Assembly (NCBI GenBank): GCA_029207755.1
Contig: JARCOQ010000006.1
Span: 71,274,093 to 71,338,092, forward strand
Reading direction: 5' to 3'
Origin: Chamaea fasciata
Lineage: Eukaryota; Chordata; Aves; Passeriformes; Sylviidae
Length of the DNA stretch: 64,000 nucleotides
Part shown: positions 37,583 to 52,332 of the stretch, piece after piece
How positions within the stretch are numbered: the first letter of the stretch is position 1
Layout of the letters: each line of letters opens with the position of its first letter
Made by a program: the position numbers and the translations under genes
The notes under the pieces: generated by a model
What the model was told of the DNA's origin: nothing
The model's input: only the letters and a program-made list of their open reading frames with translations
The model's database searches: none

Positions 37583-40500
37583 CTATTTCTGGCATGGCTG
37601 TGCTCAGGAATATACCTACAGGCACACAGACAAAGAGACACATTTTTATACTCATACGTGTGAAAAAGAGAGATGTGAAAACCAATGCATTTTAAGTTCA
37701 AAATATTTCAAGTGTAAAAAAATGCCTCAAAGAAATATCTGATTATCAGAAGACTGTTCACTATGGCAAAAATGGTGAAGATTTGTTCACTTTCCTGCAC
37801 CACATGCCTTTCTAATTGATCCATTATGTGCCAACATTCCTCTTTCAGTGAAAGTATTTCATTTTCAAAGGACTTGCAGGGCATTCATAGAAGAGCAAAG
37901 TAACCTGAGCATAAGACAGTGATGATATGGAAGCAAATGGCATTAATAGCAATAGGAAAAGTGTCTCAAAACAACTCTTTTGAAACTGTTTCTAGACTGT
38001 GCAAGAGGGGGAAAAAAAAAAAAAAAGAACCAGGCAAAAGGTAAAGGGGTTAAGAGGCAGATGTTGGTTTTGGAGGTGTTCTCTAGCAGATGAAGTAATG
38101 AGCTCGCCAACTGCCATGAAATATCTGTGAGAAACATCCTATAGACTTCACGGCTTCCATCTTTTAGAATAAACTGGTTGAATTTAATCCCACATGCAGA
38201 AAGCAAGTTAGGACTGTGAATAGCCTGGAATTCATTATTAGAATTTCAGCATTAGCAACCAGTCAAATCTAAGCAAATGCTGACAGGCCACAGAATCTAA
38301 TTTCATTGCTTTTTAGACTTTGACCTTTGTGGGCATTATTTATACATAGGCCATTAGCTGCTAAGAGCTTGTATAAAGAGTAGGGGTTCAAGACTTGGGA
38401 ATACTTTCTATGCATGTGCTATGCACTCCTTCTCCCCGCTCCTCCAAGATTCTGGATCATAGGCGTCTCCTTCAGAATACCTGAAATTTGCAATTTGCAG
38501 AACAAGGAACTAGGAACAATTTGTGTGAAACGTTCAGCTAACGAGATGCATATTGAAAACTAACTTCTCCTCACCAGAGGGGGGTGGCTTTTTGTGCATT
38601 TTGTGCCTACCCTCGTTTTTGTTTTCCTGGTGTGCTCAGATGTTCACAGTAAACCCACTGTGATAAGTGTCGCAGCCAAGGCAGATGCTCGGTGCTGGCT
38701 CACTGACACACTGAGCTGTTTTTGTGGGGGAAACTTGAAAGCACTGGCCTCCCTCTGGGAGCATCCCGATGACTTCACAGCCCTTCGCTTCTTGGATGCT
38801 CAGAGAAATATTTCAGAGGGCTCTTAAAATAAATAAATAAGCAAATAAATCCTCCCCCCTGAGTGTGAGCTCATGACACCCCTTTCCAACGTGAGTTTAG
38901 TTTAGGCACGAAGCTCAGGCAGCGCCTCTCACACCACTCCGACCTCCAGTCTCAAGGTGCAGAGACCATGAAGTTGCTGAAGGTCGACTGCACACTGAAG
39001 TGCCAGAGTGTTATGGACGTAAATCACCACAGGCACGCTGAAGCCAGTGAGCTCGAGGAATGCGTTAACATTGGGAGGCTTCTCTTCCCCCTCCTGATGC
39101 CCTCGCCAGTGCTGAATTAGTTTCCAGTTCTCATCTGCAGAGCAGGAGATCAGTGACAGGAGGTTTGCACGCTTCCAGTGCTATTCCCCCGCGGCAGAGA
39201 GCAGGACTGAGGGTCTGTGGAGGGAAAGAGACTCTCCTGGCACGCCTCACATCCCCTACGCAGCCTCACACACACGTAGGCCAAACCAGCTTTCCTGAAA
39301 AAAAAAATCTTTCCCCGAGGAGTTTTCTATTGAGTGTTTTCCCCCTGAACTTCAGGGTGGGTTCTGCGCTGAGGAAGAAGCTGGGATGTTTCTGATTTTG
39401 TAATTTGCATGTACAACACTATTGATTTCAAGCTCTCACAATTTCCAAATACTGCATTAATTGTCCTCCAACTGAGATTCTTTTAAGGCTCACTTAACAA
39501 AGAAGCTCAGTTGGAAGTTTCCAATTTCAGGAGCTTTTGCTAGCATGGTTCTAGCTAGTACATGTGGAAAATGTATTTTTATTATGCTTGCATAGCTCAG
39601 GAAATGTTGAAAAAAAAAAATCTCAATTTTAAAAATAATAAACCCTAGCCCAGGATTTAGAAAAGGATACTTTAAATAAAAACCCCACGTTTTCCAGGAG
39701 TTGCACAGAGAGTGACAGCACTGAGGTCTGCATGCTACATAAATAAAAGGGATCATTATTGATGATTGTGCATCTCCTTGTTAAAAAGTGTAAAATACAA
39801 CAAGTAGATACCAGTCTAGAAGACAGATTTTGGAGTTACTAAGGAACAGTCTTCGACATCTTACCTGAAACTATTCGTATAACACAACAGCTAAAGTAGA
39901 GGAATTCCAGGTGAGTGAAAAAGAGAGAAATGTGTGATTCTGGGGGCTCTCAGTCCTCAGAGGTCCAAGTTCCTGGGGGGAAAAACCCCAACGCTCCACT
40001 TGTCACCAGCAAATCACCAGAAGCAGGACGCAATCACCAGTGAGAGAAACCAGATACAACACAGACTTTTTCCAGTGGACCGAGGCTTTAGCTCGGAGCC
40101 CACAAGCCCTACATGTTTGAAGAAGTTGTTACTTTGGGCAAGGATGCTCACTCTGAGTCATCCCAAAGTTGTTTTCAGCTCTGTAAGGTGCTTGTGAGGG
40201 AAACAGGAGCAGCTCAGGAGCTCTTCTGCTGTCAATCTTCCACCCAGGCTGGTGCAGAGCAGGGCAGGGAGATCCTGATCACGGGCACGTTGGATATGGA
40301 CCAGCGTGAAAGAATCACACAAAATGACTCTGCAGTAGAAGTGTCTGCCATAAAAACGAAACGTTCCATGCTGCATAGGCTGAGGTTTTTAAAACTAAAC
40401 TCAGAGTAAAGCTGGAAAAGGGGTGGGTTGATGCAGGAGACACTGGGGCAGAGGGTAGAGCTGAGCTGATTCAAATGAGATGCAAATAAAGCCATCACAG

Positions 40501-43500
40501 CCTGACAGGAATTGCTGCCAGGCCATCAGCAAGTCCTGGTCCCTTCAGACTGACGACAACAAAGCCAGAGTGCGTGGCCACGGTGCTTCTCTCTCATCGC
40601 TATTAAGCCAATTTGCAGATAAGCAAAACGTTTTCTAAATGTTCATGTCCTTCTTATTTCCCTTCTTTCCCTAACTTAGGGACTGGTGACAAGTCTTAAC
40701 CTTGCGGACTTCCAGCTGCCAAGCTCCCACGAGAGCCCAAGCAGGCAGTGGCACCTTGGCACTCCTTAGGACAGAACGTTTGGCAACTGTTCCGGACGAG
40801 ACCAGGTTAAGCTAAATCCCATCTGTCTCATCTCTTCAGGGTTTACAGTCTATGGCAACTGTGTATAATCCCATGGGAAACACTTCTAAACATCAGCATA
40901 AAAGTTTTCGTGCAGCACAGTCTGCTCAGAGCCTATCCCAAAGAGCCCCCAGCCTACGCCACGTAAGTGCACATTTCAGCTTTCAAAAATGGCAGAAACC
41001 CACAATTTCCTATATTGAATCTATCATTCATTATCTACCATTTAACCATTTCATTCTTCTGGCTTATGACCTTGGGATTTTGGGGGAAGGTGGCTCATGA
41101 GTGCAAACGGATCAGAGAAGAAAACGCAACATTAAAGACTAAATGCAAACTCCAAGCCTTCACAGACTTCCACTGTGTCAGCCCACACAAATCAAACCTG
41201 AAGTGTTCACTCAGACGTACACACACATTCATTTCATCCCCAGCTGTATTCCTTGAATTTTTATGTGCTTATAAATCAGAGCAGAAAAAGTACCTACTCC
41301 TAAACCAAGTGTTTGCATAAAAAGTCTAACTCATGTTATTTACTGTTTTATCACTCTGGCAATGCTATTGCAGATATGTCATTTGGAAGATTCTGTATCT
41401 TGCCCTACTTTCGAGTTTTTCATTGTTGCTTTTAAATCAGTCAAGGCTCTTCCATCAAATTCAGGAAAAGAAAACTAAAGCAGCAATTTCCTTGCAGACT
41501 AATCATGTTATCAGTTTTGTTCCCATGACCTTTCTCCAAGGACTTACAGGAGCTGAGGAATCCTTATTCCACCAAATGCCGTTTGGGTTTTGACGCATGA
41601 ACTCCATCTCAGAATCATTTTGAAATTCTGATCTCACACCAGCCCTGGAATTTGGTCATTTAAATAATGCCCTTACACCCCGATATTGTTTATACCGTGA
41701 AAGGGATTTTTATCACCTGGCACCTAGAAATGCCTGAAAACTGGGGAACGACGCCACGAAACGCTGCTCTCCACAGCTCTCCATTCCAACAGTTTTACAT
41801 CTCCAGGGTATGCACCAGATCCTCTCTCTTTTGTCTTCCCAGCTCCTGCAGAGGCAATTGGCACCCCAGGAGCGAGGCAGAGCTCAGTGAACAGCAGGAA
41901 AGCAACTGTTGTCTCCAGAGCTGTAAGCTTTAAAGGAAAAATATCTGACAGTGGGACCAAGTTGGGAGGGAAAAGGAACAGAAACTTCATCTGCGTTTCC
42001 TCAGGGCTACTCTCCCTGGCTCCAGAAGCCTGACCTTTAAATCACCCTCCAAATTAAGTCGCCATTAGTATTTTCATACGCTAATTCCGAATTCTCTACC
42101 AAAGATTATTAAACTGGCAGCTTATCCGCTACCAACCTTTCCTGTCACTGAGGCAATTTGTCTGCTCCACTGGGAGGACAGCAAGGACAAGGGAGAACGT
42201 GGGAGCTGGCAGCAGCTGGAATGCACATGTGTACATGCAGCCATTGTTTTCTCTGCTCCCAGTTTGCTGCAGCTGTGGAAACAGAGCACAGCGTTTCCAG
42301 CTTTATCGCTGTAATTCATTTAGGGAAAAGGGGGAAAATGTCTGATTGCATAACCGGCGCTCGCGGTTTCATGTCTACATGGGAGTGACACGGAAAGAAA
42401 ACAATTTGACGAAATGCTTTGCATGCCAACCACAAAGCCAGACCTCACCACCAAATTCTGGGCTCTCAGCAACAACGGATCCCAGCGGATGTGACACCTA
42501 ATCACCACGTTACAAGGGAAAGAAACCTAAAATGACTCTGCGATTAGTAAGAGATGAATTTGTAGTCCTGTTTTGGACATTTTTGCAGGAGAAAAAACAG
42601 AAGAAAAGGAGATAAATGGAGTCCAAAAACCGTGTGCAGAAGGATCCCCCACCCTCGGGTACTCCCAAAGCGAGGCTGGAGTGGGACCAGCGTGCTGGGA
42701 CAGGGACACAGCACGTACCAGCTGGAAAAGGAGAGGTGTCTTCATTCCAGCCTCTGTTCTCTGCCGTGCTGGGGAGAACAGCACCCCAGAGTCTCCTCAC
42801 ATCCCAGAACAGTCACGGTTACAGACAAGGCAAACTTCAGGGTGTCTCATATTCTGTCTAAAAGAACACTTTCATTGCTAATAACACAGGAGTTTTCACG
42901 TGACCGAAAATAAAAAAGCGGCCAGGCATTTGTGTGAAATATTTTCCACCCAATTCTGTGACAGTTTAGGAAAGTCGGTTCATCTTTGTATAGGAAGAAT
43001 TAATTCAGTGACTGCACCTAAAGGACGTGAAAGATATTCACTATATGGTTGCCTTTCGTAAGAGGACATCTCTCACAAAAACGACGTACTTGATGGCAGC
43101 CCTTAAGGTAGCAGCCAAACAGTTATTGTCTTATATTGCTCTCTAATTAAAGTACTCCTTTTGAGCATTTAGAACCGTTTCTGAATTAAAACTCTCCTTT
43201 TCTATGATTCATACATCCAGCACGTAGAGCCTGTATCAACCTAAATGCTCTAAAATGACCTTGAATTGACAGCAAGGAGGGCCGAGGGCAAAAAGACAGG
43301 ATGTGAAATACAGGTTAACAATTACCACATCACGGGCTTACACGGCATCGTTTGAGAGAGGTAACTGCTTTATACTTAAAGAACATTATGACATTGAAAA
43401 GAAATTAGGATTACGCGGTGCCCCGGAGACATCTCAAGTGTTTTAGATACCTTCACGACATCCAAGCTTCGTGACAGCTGTAATGTTTTGTAAACCACTG

Positions 43501-45460
43501 GACAACTACATAAACACACCATTTCTGAGCGTGACACTGCAGACCATCATAGTCCCACAGCTTTAGTGAGCGTAAGTGTATCATAGGCCATGAAGCTTCT
43601 TTTGAATCCTTGAATAAGCCTTACAGACAGGAATTTAAAATCAGAGATAAATTATTATCCCGAGAGTATGACGATCAAGTGGCAACAGCCACATCTCTCT
43701 TTAGCATTTATACTATTCCCATTATCCTGCCCTGTGAGGCGTCTCAAACTCAAGTGTCTCCAAGATTCTATTACAGGGCAGAGAACAGATTCCGTCCCCT
43801 TTAATCAATACGCACCTATTCAAGTAAAAGAATAATTCCATCGATTTCAATTGAATATGCTTCTAGGTAAATTTTTGCTCAGAGTCATCAGAGTATCAAA
43901 ATGAGCCTGTGAATTAATGCACCAAACTCTTTTTTTTTTTTTTTTTTTCTCCATGTGGAGGTCCATTGGGAATGCTGATTAATTAAGAAATATTCTTGGA
44001 TGATTATTTCTGTTTCATCTCAACTTCATTATTCTATTTGTTCTACTTAATGCATTCTATCACGTAACATCATTGTAAAACGGGTACATGTGCATCAAAA
44101 GGAAATGATTATCTTCTCCTTCATCCCCGGTGTAGAGCACAGCAGTCTGAGACAGCTGGATACCTGCTGCAGCTCTTTAGTTTAATTACGCATTTCAGTG
44201 GCATTTGTTGCTGCTGCATATGCAATGATGAGGTGTTCTGCAGAACTGAGGGTGTCATTCGCTTACACAACCTAAGTTTAGGTCTCACAGAGGCTGCAGT
44301 GCCCACCCAGATCCCTCATTCAAGGTCTCACTCTTGGCAGCGAGAGAGCAATGCCCTTCGCTGCTGTCCCTACAGGCATCCTGGGACAGACACCATCCAC
44401 AATTGCTTCATGCCACTCCAGAGTCATTTCCCCAGAAAAGCTACAGCCCTGCTAAGATGAACAACTGCTCTTTTCCAGCTTTATCTGGAGAAAAAAAAAA
44501 AAAAAATCCCACCCTAATTTGACTTTTCAACAATATTGCTGGTTTTCTGGGCTGACATTTCCTGGCAACAGCAGTGGCGCTGAATCATTAGCGAGAGGAA
44601 TAACCTTGCCTTGAACGGGAGGGAGGGCAGGCAGCCAGGAGATGCTGCTTCTGGGTTCTGCATAGTTTTCAGCTTGAGCATCGCCACTGACCTCCAGTTC
44701 TTTTGTCCTTCTGACGCTTTGGTATCAGTTTCCGAGTCTTTTGTGCTGCTCATCCCTTTGAGCAGGGAGGGGACCACGCCTGTTGCGCAACAAAGCTAAA
44801 GCTCAAAACGGGCTTTTTAGTCCCAAAACAAGAGGTTTCAGGATGCAAACGAGCCTCACCCTGATGCTAAACCAGTTTGCATCTGGACTTGTTAAAATGC
44901 AGTGCTTACAGGCACCTGCCTATTTACAATGATTGCCAGCAGTTATGCATGAGTTCTGTCACATGTTGCTGGCTGCTGGATTTTCTTTCTATTTCCTGGT
45001 TCACCCGAGAAATATTATATTAAAATGCCTTTTTCAGAACTGGCCACAACGTTCAAGTCCAGCTTTGATCAAGACAAAGCCACTGCGCGCGGTTCCCAAA
45101 GAAATAATGGACTAAGATAATGAGGAACTGCATCAACCCGGGTCCCACATGACAGATTCCTGACTGACACCACGGGGAAATGGAACATCTTTGTTTACTC
45201 ACAGGGGAGGTTCCACATGGAAAGGAACTGCTTTCCCTGCCAGTGTCTGAGTGGATGTAGGTGTGCTATTGTAGCACAGGGAGAAGGGTGGGGAGCAGTC
45301 TTGCAGGGCTGTCAGTCAATTTTTTAACTACCACATCAGAGAGAGCACACACTGTATGGTACAGCATTAAAAAGGGGAAGTGAAATGTCCGTATTCAAAG
45401 CACCACGTGTTGGAACTCAAAAGGAAGAAAGCAACTTCAGCACTACGTGACCAGCTCACT

Positions 45461-45714
45461 GGGACCCACAGTTGGAAAAGACCTTTAGGACTGAGTCCAA
45501 CCAGCGACCTGACAACGCCGATCCCACTGCTAAACCATGTCCCTCAGTGCCACCCCTGCGTGTCTTCGAAACCTCTCAGGGGTGGTGACTTGAGCTGCAG
45601 GTGGTTCCAGAGCTTGACAATCCTTGGGGTGAAGAAGTTTTTCCTGCTATCCAACCTAAGCCCTCCCCTGGCACAGCTTGAGGCTCCTCCCTCTCGTCCT
45701 GTCACTAATGGTAC
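45461..45714 (-). mobile_element. CR1 LINE 3' region (antisense, in ARSJ intron)
   Basis: Begins 'gttggaaaagaccttta' and 'gagtccaacc', continues through 'actgctaaaccatgtccct', 'tgacaatccttggggtgaagaag' and 'ctatccaacctaagccctcccctggc', and ends near 'ctcgtcctgtcacta'. This is the reverse complement of a typical CR1 3' region and is one of the longer young copies here. Relative to minus-strand ARSJ it is in sense orientation. Confidence 0.88.
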
Positions 45715-48700
45715 TTGATGAAGCTCTGTGGCACTTCACAGGGATTTCTCTGCTCCTGCACCAATGGATTTGAGTTGCCACCTTCGCTCCCTGGCCAAAT
45801 TAGGCAAGGGCTAGGAGAAACGTAAGGCTGCTCTGGGGATGGAATTAGAGAACTCTCCGTGTCACATTTGATGGGGCAAGATGCCACGGCACGGACACTG
45901 CGAAGCCCCCCACACCACCCTGCTGCATTTCTCCCCCAGCCTCCCACGCCAGAGAAGGGAGCAAGCTGGAGTTAAGACGGGACAGAGGTTAACAGCACAT
46001 CTGTTTCTAGGCCACCGTGCGACGAATAACGAAGAGATTTGGAAAAATGCTTCTTAATTTCCCTCCTAAATCCGGCTTAGCAAAACAAGCAGTGCTCTCT
46101 TGGATGTCACTGCTGCACTCCCTAATCCCTCCTAACTCTCATTCACACTGCTCCTCACTCACATCTTGCTTTGCTGCTTGCACTGAGGCAGCGTCCAAAA
46201 GCCTAACGGGAACCAGGGCTGTGATGCAACGACATCCCTGGAAATAAAACGGAGCATAAAATAGAGGGCGGAATGGAAACAGGTGCCCTGCTGCTGCTGG
46301 TCCAACAAAAATCTAGAAACAGTCTCTGAAGCGTCCAGCAATTACGTATAAAAGCAGACAAGGCATACATAAAATATTTGCTATAAAATATTAATGTATT
46401 AATGAAGCTGCGCCTTATTCAAGATGCTCGTGGGTGATTTTGATCCCAGAGAAAATACCACAAAAATGACTCATGTAAGGGGGTGAGCTGGATAAGAGCA
46501 AGTGAGGCGTAAATGGGACACGCACACGAAGTTTCGGCAGCGTGCATTCAACATATCCAGCAACTCCTAATACACCAACGGAACCTATGTAGAGATACCA
46601 TCAGCACTGTGTGCTGCCTTCTGTGGGGCTTTCTCCCCCTGTCTGAAAATAATTATTTAAGTAGAGTGACATGAGCATCACGTACCCTGTGAGGAGGGAT
46701 TTAAGGGCAGACACCCCCCCCAGAAAATGAAGATCACTCATTTAAAATTAAAAATAAAAGGTGGAAGCAGTGATTCTTTGAGAAACACTAGTTGTTCAGG
46801 AGAAGGGGAAACACATTTAGCGTTTATCAGCATGTGATTCACTAAACAGCTATGGAGCTCCGACTTGAGAAGACACCTTTGTATGGATGGAACTTCTACA
46901 CCTGCTCAAATTCCTTGGTGACAGAAGAGCTTTCTTGAACAGGGTGGATCTAAACAACTGGCTGCTCTTGAACTGACATTTAAGCGCACTTCCAAAGGAA
47001 TTTTACAGTGTCTGTATTTTTTACAGCTAAACACACAAATAGGGATTCTCAAAAAGGTTCCTAAATCTCCCTGAAATCGATAGAAGCAACAGAAACTACC
47101 AAAAGACCACCGATTCCCAATCTGCGTTATTAAGCTTCCTTTAAAAAAATCTGCTCCTTCAAGATGAAAAGGACATGCTCTGTTTTCTCAGAGGTGCCAA
47201 ACTGAAATTATCACCATCACAGAAAAGCAGCTCCTACACATTTGGTCTCCAACCCCAGGCTTTCCAGTGGGAGCCAAACATTAGCTGGAAAAATATGACA
47301 GCAAGGTCATAACCCATCCATTCTTCTGAAGCCAAATCAACTCTGTGGAAAGTTACTCAATCAGTGGTAAATAATTTGTGGCTTCCAAATCATTTAAAAC
47401 CTGTCCAGGTTGTGAAATTATGCATTTCAGTGGTTAATAATCCCGGCAACAACATCAAAATTTACAAAATGGTGTAATGCTGAACAAAGCATCACCATTT
47501 AGAATCTGTTCTTGTTATTTGCAACATTCTTCTCTGGGTGGGAATAGAAATTCAGAAATTGTGGGGATTGCAAAGGGAAAAGAGGGAAGGAGAAAAGACA
47601 AGGATCAGGCAAGCTTTGCATCTGTCTTGAGTGAAAAAGCTAAATGTTTCTTTCCTCTTCAGGAGCCAGGAAGGTTAAAGGAGGAGCAAATCAATCCCGC
47701 AGCAATTCGCTGACTTTGTGTAGCAGTGTCTGTGCTAAGCCTGTGCCACACCACAGAGAGGTGACGAGTGGTGACACCGCCACAGAGCACTGCCCGCGTT
47801 CAGGGGATGGGAACGTGTCAGGAACGCTGCTGGCACCGCAACACCACATCCGCTCAGCTTTGTCTGCAGGAGACTTTGCCACTCCCTAAACAAATCTGTG
47901 GGCTGTAGCTCCAGTGGGTCACACAGGAGACACGGAGCCAGAGGAAGGTGTAACCCTGCAGGGAGCCTGTCAGCTCACTCGGTGACAACATCCCTATCTA
48001 TTGTCCCAGTAGTGACAGCAGCGTATAACTCGTCCCACCAAACAGACAAATCAAAACCCCCGCGTACAGCCGCGCAAAGTCAGTGCAGTAAGCCACTGCC
48101 AGCTTTGTACATATTGTCAGAGCACTGGGCTTGTCCAGGATCACCTCACCAGGTTTTTCACAGCAGTGGGTGCACACCATAAAACACATTTTCAACTTGT
48201 TCTGCGAATGTGCCCCTGCAACTTAACCACGCCGCCTTGGTTCTTCACGAGCTCTCCCGGCTGGCTTATTCAATATTCAGCACTTAATGTATTTTGAATT
48301 CTGGTAATCTGGCTGCTTGACTGTAAAATTCCTCAACAGTCCCATTTCATGCCCAGCTTTTCACGAGCAGTGCTCGACAAACTGCAGGACCCACTTCTTT
48401 GCTATTGTTTGTGTTAAAGTCAAGCATCTGCTTCTCAAACCCAGGCTTAAGCCTGTGCGTTCAAAACCAAAATGCAGGCGAGGTGACTAAAGAGTCAGCA
48501 GCAGCAGCAGAATGGGAGAGCAGCAAAAGGTCTGCAAAGCCTCTGCCTGCATCCTTTGGGAGCCAGGAGTCTGGGCTCAATCTGCATTCTGGCTCCGACC
48601 TGGAAGTTTCTCCCGTGTTTCTCATCTAATCTATTCCTCAAGAGGGGAGCAGGGCTGACGGTCACCTGGGGAAACGGCAGCCACGTCTCCTGGTAAGGAC

Positions 48701-50617
48701 GGTGACTGCTACACCACACTACGGAGAAACGAGGTGTAAGAAAGAAAGGAAAGATGAAAAAATCCATAAAGACCACACTAGAATCAGAGTGGAGCTCAGT
48801 AATTCCAACAGGGCTTCCTCCAGTTAGTAACATTACCTGAAAGTATACATCAGGCCTTTCGTTATTTGTTTCACATTTCCCTTTAGAACTTTCAGCGCAT
48901 AATATTTTAGACATAGAGCCAATATAAGATCAGTATTTTAAAACCAAATAGACACTTATCTGAAAATCCAGATAATTTCAAAAATCTGAATGACAACAGG
49001 CAACAACAGTGTAAAGGACACCAAGAGCCAGCTAACATGAAACAAAATTTCCTCTCAGGTTTTCATTGCCTGGAAGTTCAGATTTTTTTGGGTTTTTTTT
49101 CTGCTTAGGGGGGGTGTTGTGGTGTTTTGGAGTGATTTTCTTTGAAATGTCATTCGAATTTAAACCATCCAGTGCATTTTCTGATGTTGCTCTCCTCCTT
49201 CCCCTTTCCCCTTGCAATTACATTATTATACTAAAAGAACCAACAAAAACGTCTTGTGGCAAACTAGTTTTCCGCAGTTGGTCACAGTGAGCATAGCTTG
49301 GACGTGATGCATCCATCTAGGAACAATAGAACAGCAAAGAACTGAATTGCTGGATTTGAAATGGCAGACATCCTGGGATAGCTGTGGAAAAGCCATGGCT
49401 GGACACACTTTCTCTGGAAATATGCAAGTTCAGTCCAGTTGTGGGATGGGAGAGGAAGTTTTCTGCTGGCTCTTCATTTTTTCGGTACGTTACATAAGCT
49501 CCCTCTCCTCTTTACTTTTATAACAGCACATAAATATTTTATGAACTATGGGCCTTTGAACTGTGTTGCTCTGACCCATTGACTGATTCCCATTTGCCTG
49601 TCTGAAATTGCATCTCCAGTGCTTTGAGAAATGCATCATCCTGGGCTGTCATATAAAACCCAACATAAACCCCACAACAGCAATTCTGGGTGTCGCCGGT
49701 GCCACAAGTCAACTCCAAGGACGATAAATTTCCGCTCAATGTTAAGAGCGAGGTTGCTGGAGACGTTGGCATTCTGATGTATTAAAGGCATAAAGCGCAA
49801 ACAGCTTTGAATTCATTCTTTGAACGAATTAAAAGCTTTTAGTTAGACACCCCCACACAAAAAATAAGAGAAGGGAAAAGGGAAGAACAGCTCCTCTTTC
49901 AGCGTGGGGTAATGTAAACCCTGATTTTCGCCAGCAAAATAATGGCTAGGTATGTCAGTGGACCTTACTGCATATCTGGAATTATCTGCAGGTGCCAGTG
50001 ATACCCAGGTTGTTCCAAGGCAATCCCAGGCTAACATCTGGTGCTTCACAAAGTGCACAAAGATTTCCCAGTATTATGGAAAAATAAATATCTAATGCAA
50101 GGCGTTTAACACAGCCCACAGAACTACCCCAGTCCAACACTGCTAAATAGCTCAGCATTGACTACATTTTCTAGAATCCTCCAAACTGTTCCAGTTCAGG
50201 AAAAGTGCCTTTGTTTGGATTTTTTTCTTCCCCCTCCCTTCTTCCCATCTGTCTTCATTCCCATTCCTATGGGACGAAGGATGAAAGCCCATGCTTAAAA
50301 ATACAGCCAATTGCGGTCCTAGGATCTAAGTCAAATACCTCCTTTTCTTCTGAGATTACCTGCATTCCCTGTGCAGGGTCTGAAATTGCTGTTCCAACTC
50401 TTTCCTAGTTGGACTCAAAATTAAGACGTTAGCCTCACCACGATTCAGAGCATTCGCTCATGAACAAACCTCGTTTTTATTTCATCTCCTCCGGAAAAAT
50501 CTCTGATCAGCATTCCTTCTGAGCCCATAAATATCCTTTGCATCGGCCACATTTAAGGATTTTGTGTGCTGGAATAAAAGCCTCTCTGGGTCACTGGGGT
50601 TTCCTTACTGGGGCCAT

Positions 50618-50716
50618 GGAAACACAGAATGATTTGGCTTGGAGGGGCCTTAAAGCTCATCCAGTTCCAAGCTCACTGCCATGGGCAAGGAACCTTCCAC
50701 TAGGTGGAAGCCCTAC
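50618..50716 (-). mobile_element. CR1 LINE 3' tip (antisense, in ARSJ intron)
   Basis: The sequence 'aacacagaatgatttggcttggaggggccttaaagctcatccagttcc' and 'gccatgggcaaggaaccttccactaggtgg' is a reverse-oriented CR1 3' tip of about 100 bases. The adjacent 'ccctactaccactatacta' is not typical CR1. Confidence 0.86.
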
Positions 50717-52220
50717 TACCACTATACTATAGGTAATAGTGCAGCTAATCCAGCTGCAGATATTGTGCTGGTAAGAAACACAATACTGGAGCCAACACAA
50801 TAAAAAGCTTTGTTTGTTGCCCATCCATTTGCTTTTTATTTTGCTTTTCTGGCTGAAAAGAAAACAATTTTTCTTTATTCCTGCCTTCCCTAGGGATGAA
50901 AAAAAAAAAAAAAAAGAGAAGAAAATTCTCATTCTCTCCTGGAATCTGCAGTTTCCAAGGTGTGTTACTGAGACAAGAAAATGCAACAAAACAACAATTT
51001 GACAAAGGTTAAAATTTTCAAGTGCCTGACTACTACGGAGCTCTTGATCAGCCTATAGACGGAAGAGAGAGACTTGAATTAAGTAGCTAAACAAATGGAA
51101 TCACACAAAGCAGACTTTGCCCTCTAATAAACCCCCCAAATGCACACACATTATTTCATGCTCTCAGCAGACAGAATGATTTCTCCCACTCACTCCCTCA
51201 GGAATCTGCTTAAAAAAATTCCACTTCTCCCGCCTTAACAACTCCTACGTCAAAATTCTTCCCAGTTACGACCATGGCTTCAGCTGCTTTTAAAAAAAAG
51301 CATTTGATGGCCTTTCTCTACCTGCAGGGAGTTTATTTTCTTGCAGAGAAGGGACAAAAATTAATCGGTGTGCCTGCACACTGCAGCTTTCCATCCTAAA
51401 GCAAGCTAGCGGCTCAAGCAGCAGAAAAGGCTTTAAGACTCAAGAAGCCGCAGTGTCCGTGGCTCAGAGACTCTCCCCATGTTCTCGGTGACAGTCACAG
51501 GTAAGGGAATCACATTTTCCTTCCCAGAAAAGGTTTTGCCGTTGGTTCAGGAGCAGGTTGGCCACTTGCTTGCCTGGCGTTATCATCCACCTCCCCCAAT
51601 TAAAACACGGCTCCTTTCTTCCCCCATTTCCTTAAATAATGGATTGATGAGGTGTGAATTCAGAGCAAGTGGTATCAGCACACAGCCTGGGCACGCTTGG
51701 CTTTTTCTGTGCTGACACCCGAGTGCCATAAATAGGTTAAATCCTCTGTGTCAGTGAAGGGAAGCAATCTGTTCTCTCCCTGCCATGCTCCTGGCATGCC
51801 AATCTCCAGTTGGACCACACAGACACAATCCCAGCAGGGGACAGAAGACGGGAAGGAACACACAGTTCAGCTGCATTTAGAATTCCGTGTGTTGCTGTGG
51901 GTGCATTTCTCTGTTTTGCATGTACTTCCCGTCTTCAAGGGCCTACTCCTCACCTAAATGGACTGTCTGGGTTTCTTCAGATTTATTTAACTAAGCAAGT
52001 TACTCAAGAAAATCCACACTTTTATTTCTACGAGGTAGATCGAATTATACCTTCAAGGGAATGACATTTTGCGTTTAATGAATTATTTCTGGTTTAACCG
52101 TGGCAAAACCGTGCGTATCAAATAAAACCTTGTGAATAAAGGCTCCACTGGCTCCGAAATTTAGGTGCATTCAGATAACAAACTGAAGATGCATCAGTGT
52201 AAAAGCACACTAATGGAAAA

Positions 52221-52332
52221 TGATAGAATTAGAAAAATGGAATCGCACAGTGGTTTGGGTTGGAGGGAGCCTTAAAGATCAGCTGGTTCCAACGCCCCAT
52301 GGCAGGGCCACCACATCCCTCGTCCCTGATGC
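52221..52332 (-). mobile_element. CR1 LINE 3' tip (antisense, in ARSJ intron)
   Basis: Reverse-oriented CR1 end: 'tgatagaatt', then 'tggtttgggttggagggagccttaaagatc' and 'ctggttccaacgccccatggcagggcca'. It lies about 1.5 kb from the copy at 50618 in the same orientation, but the two are different short truncations. Confidence 0.88.
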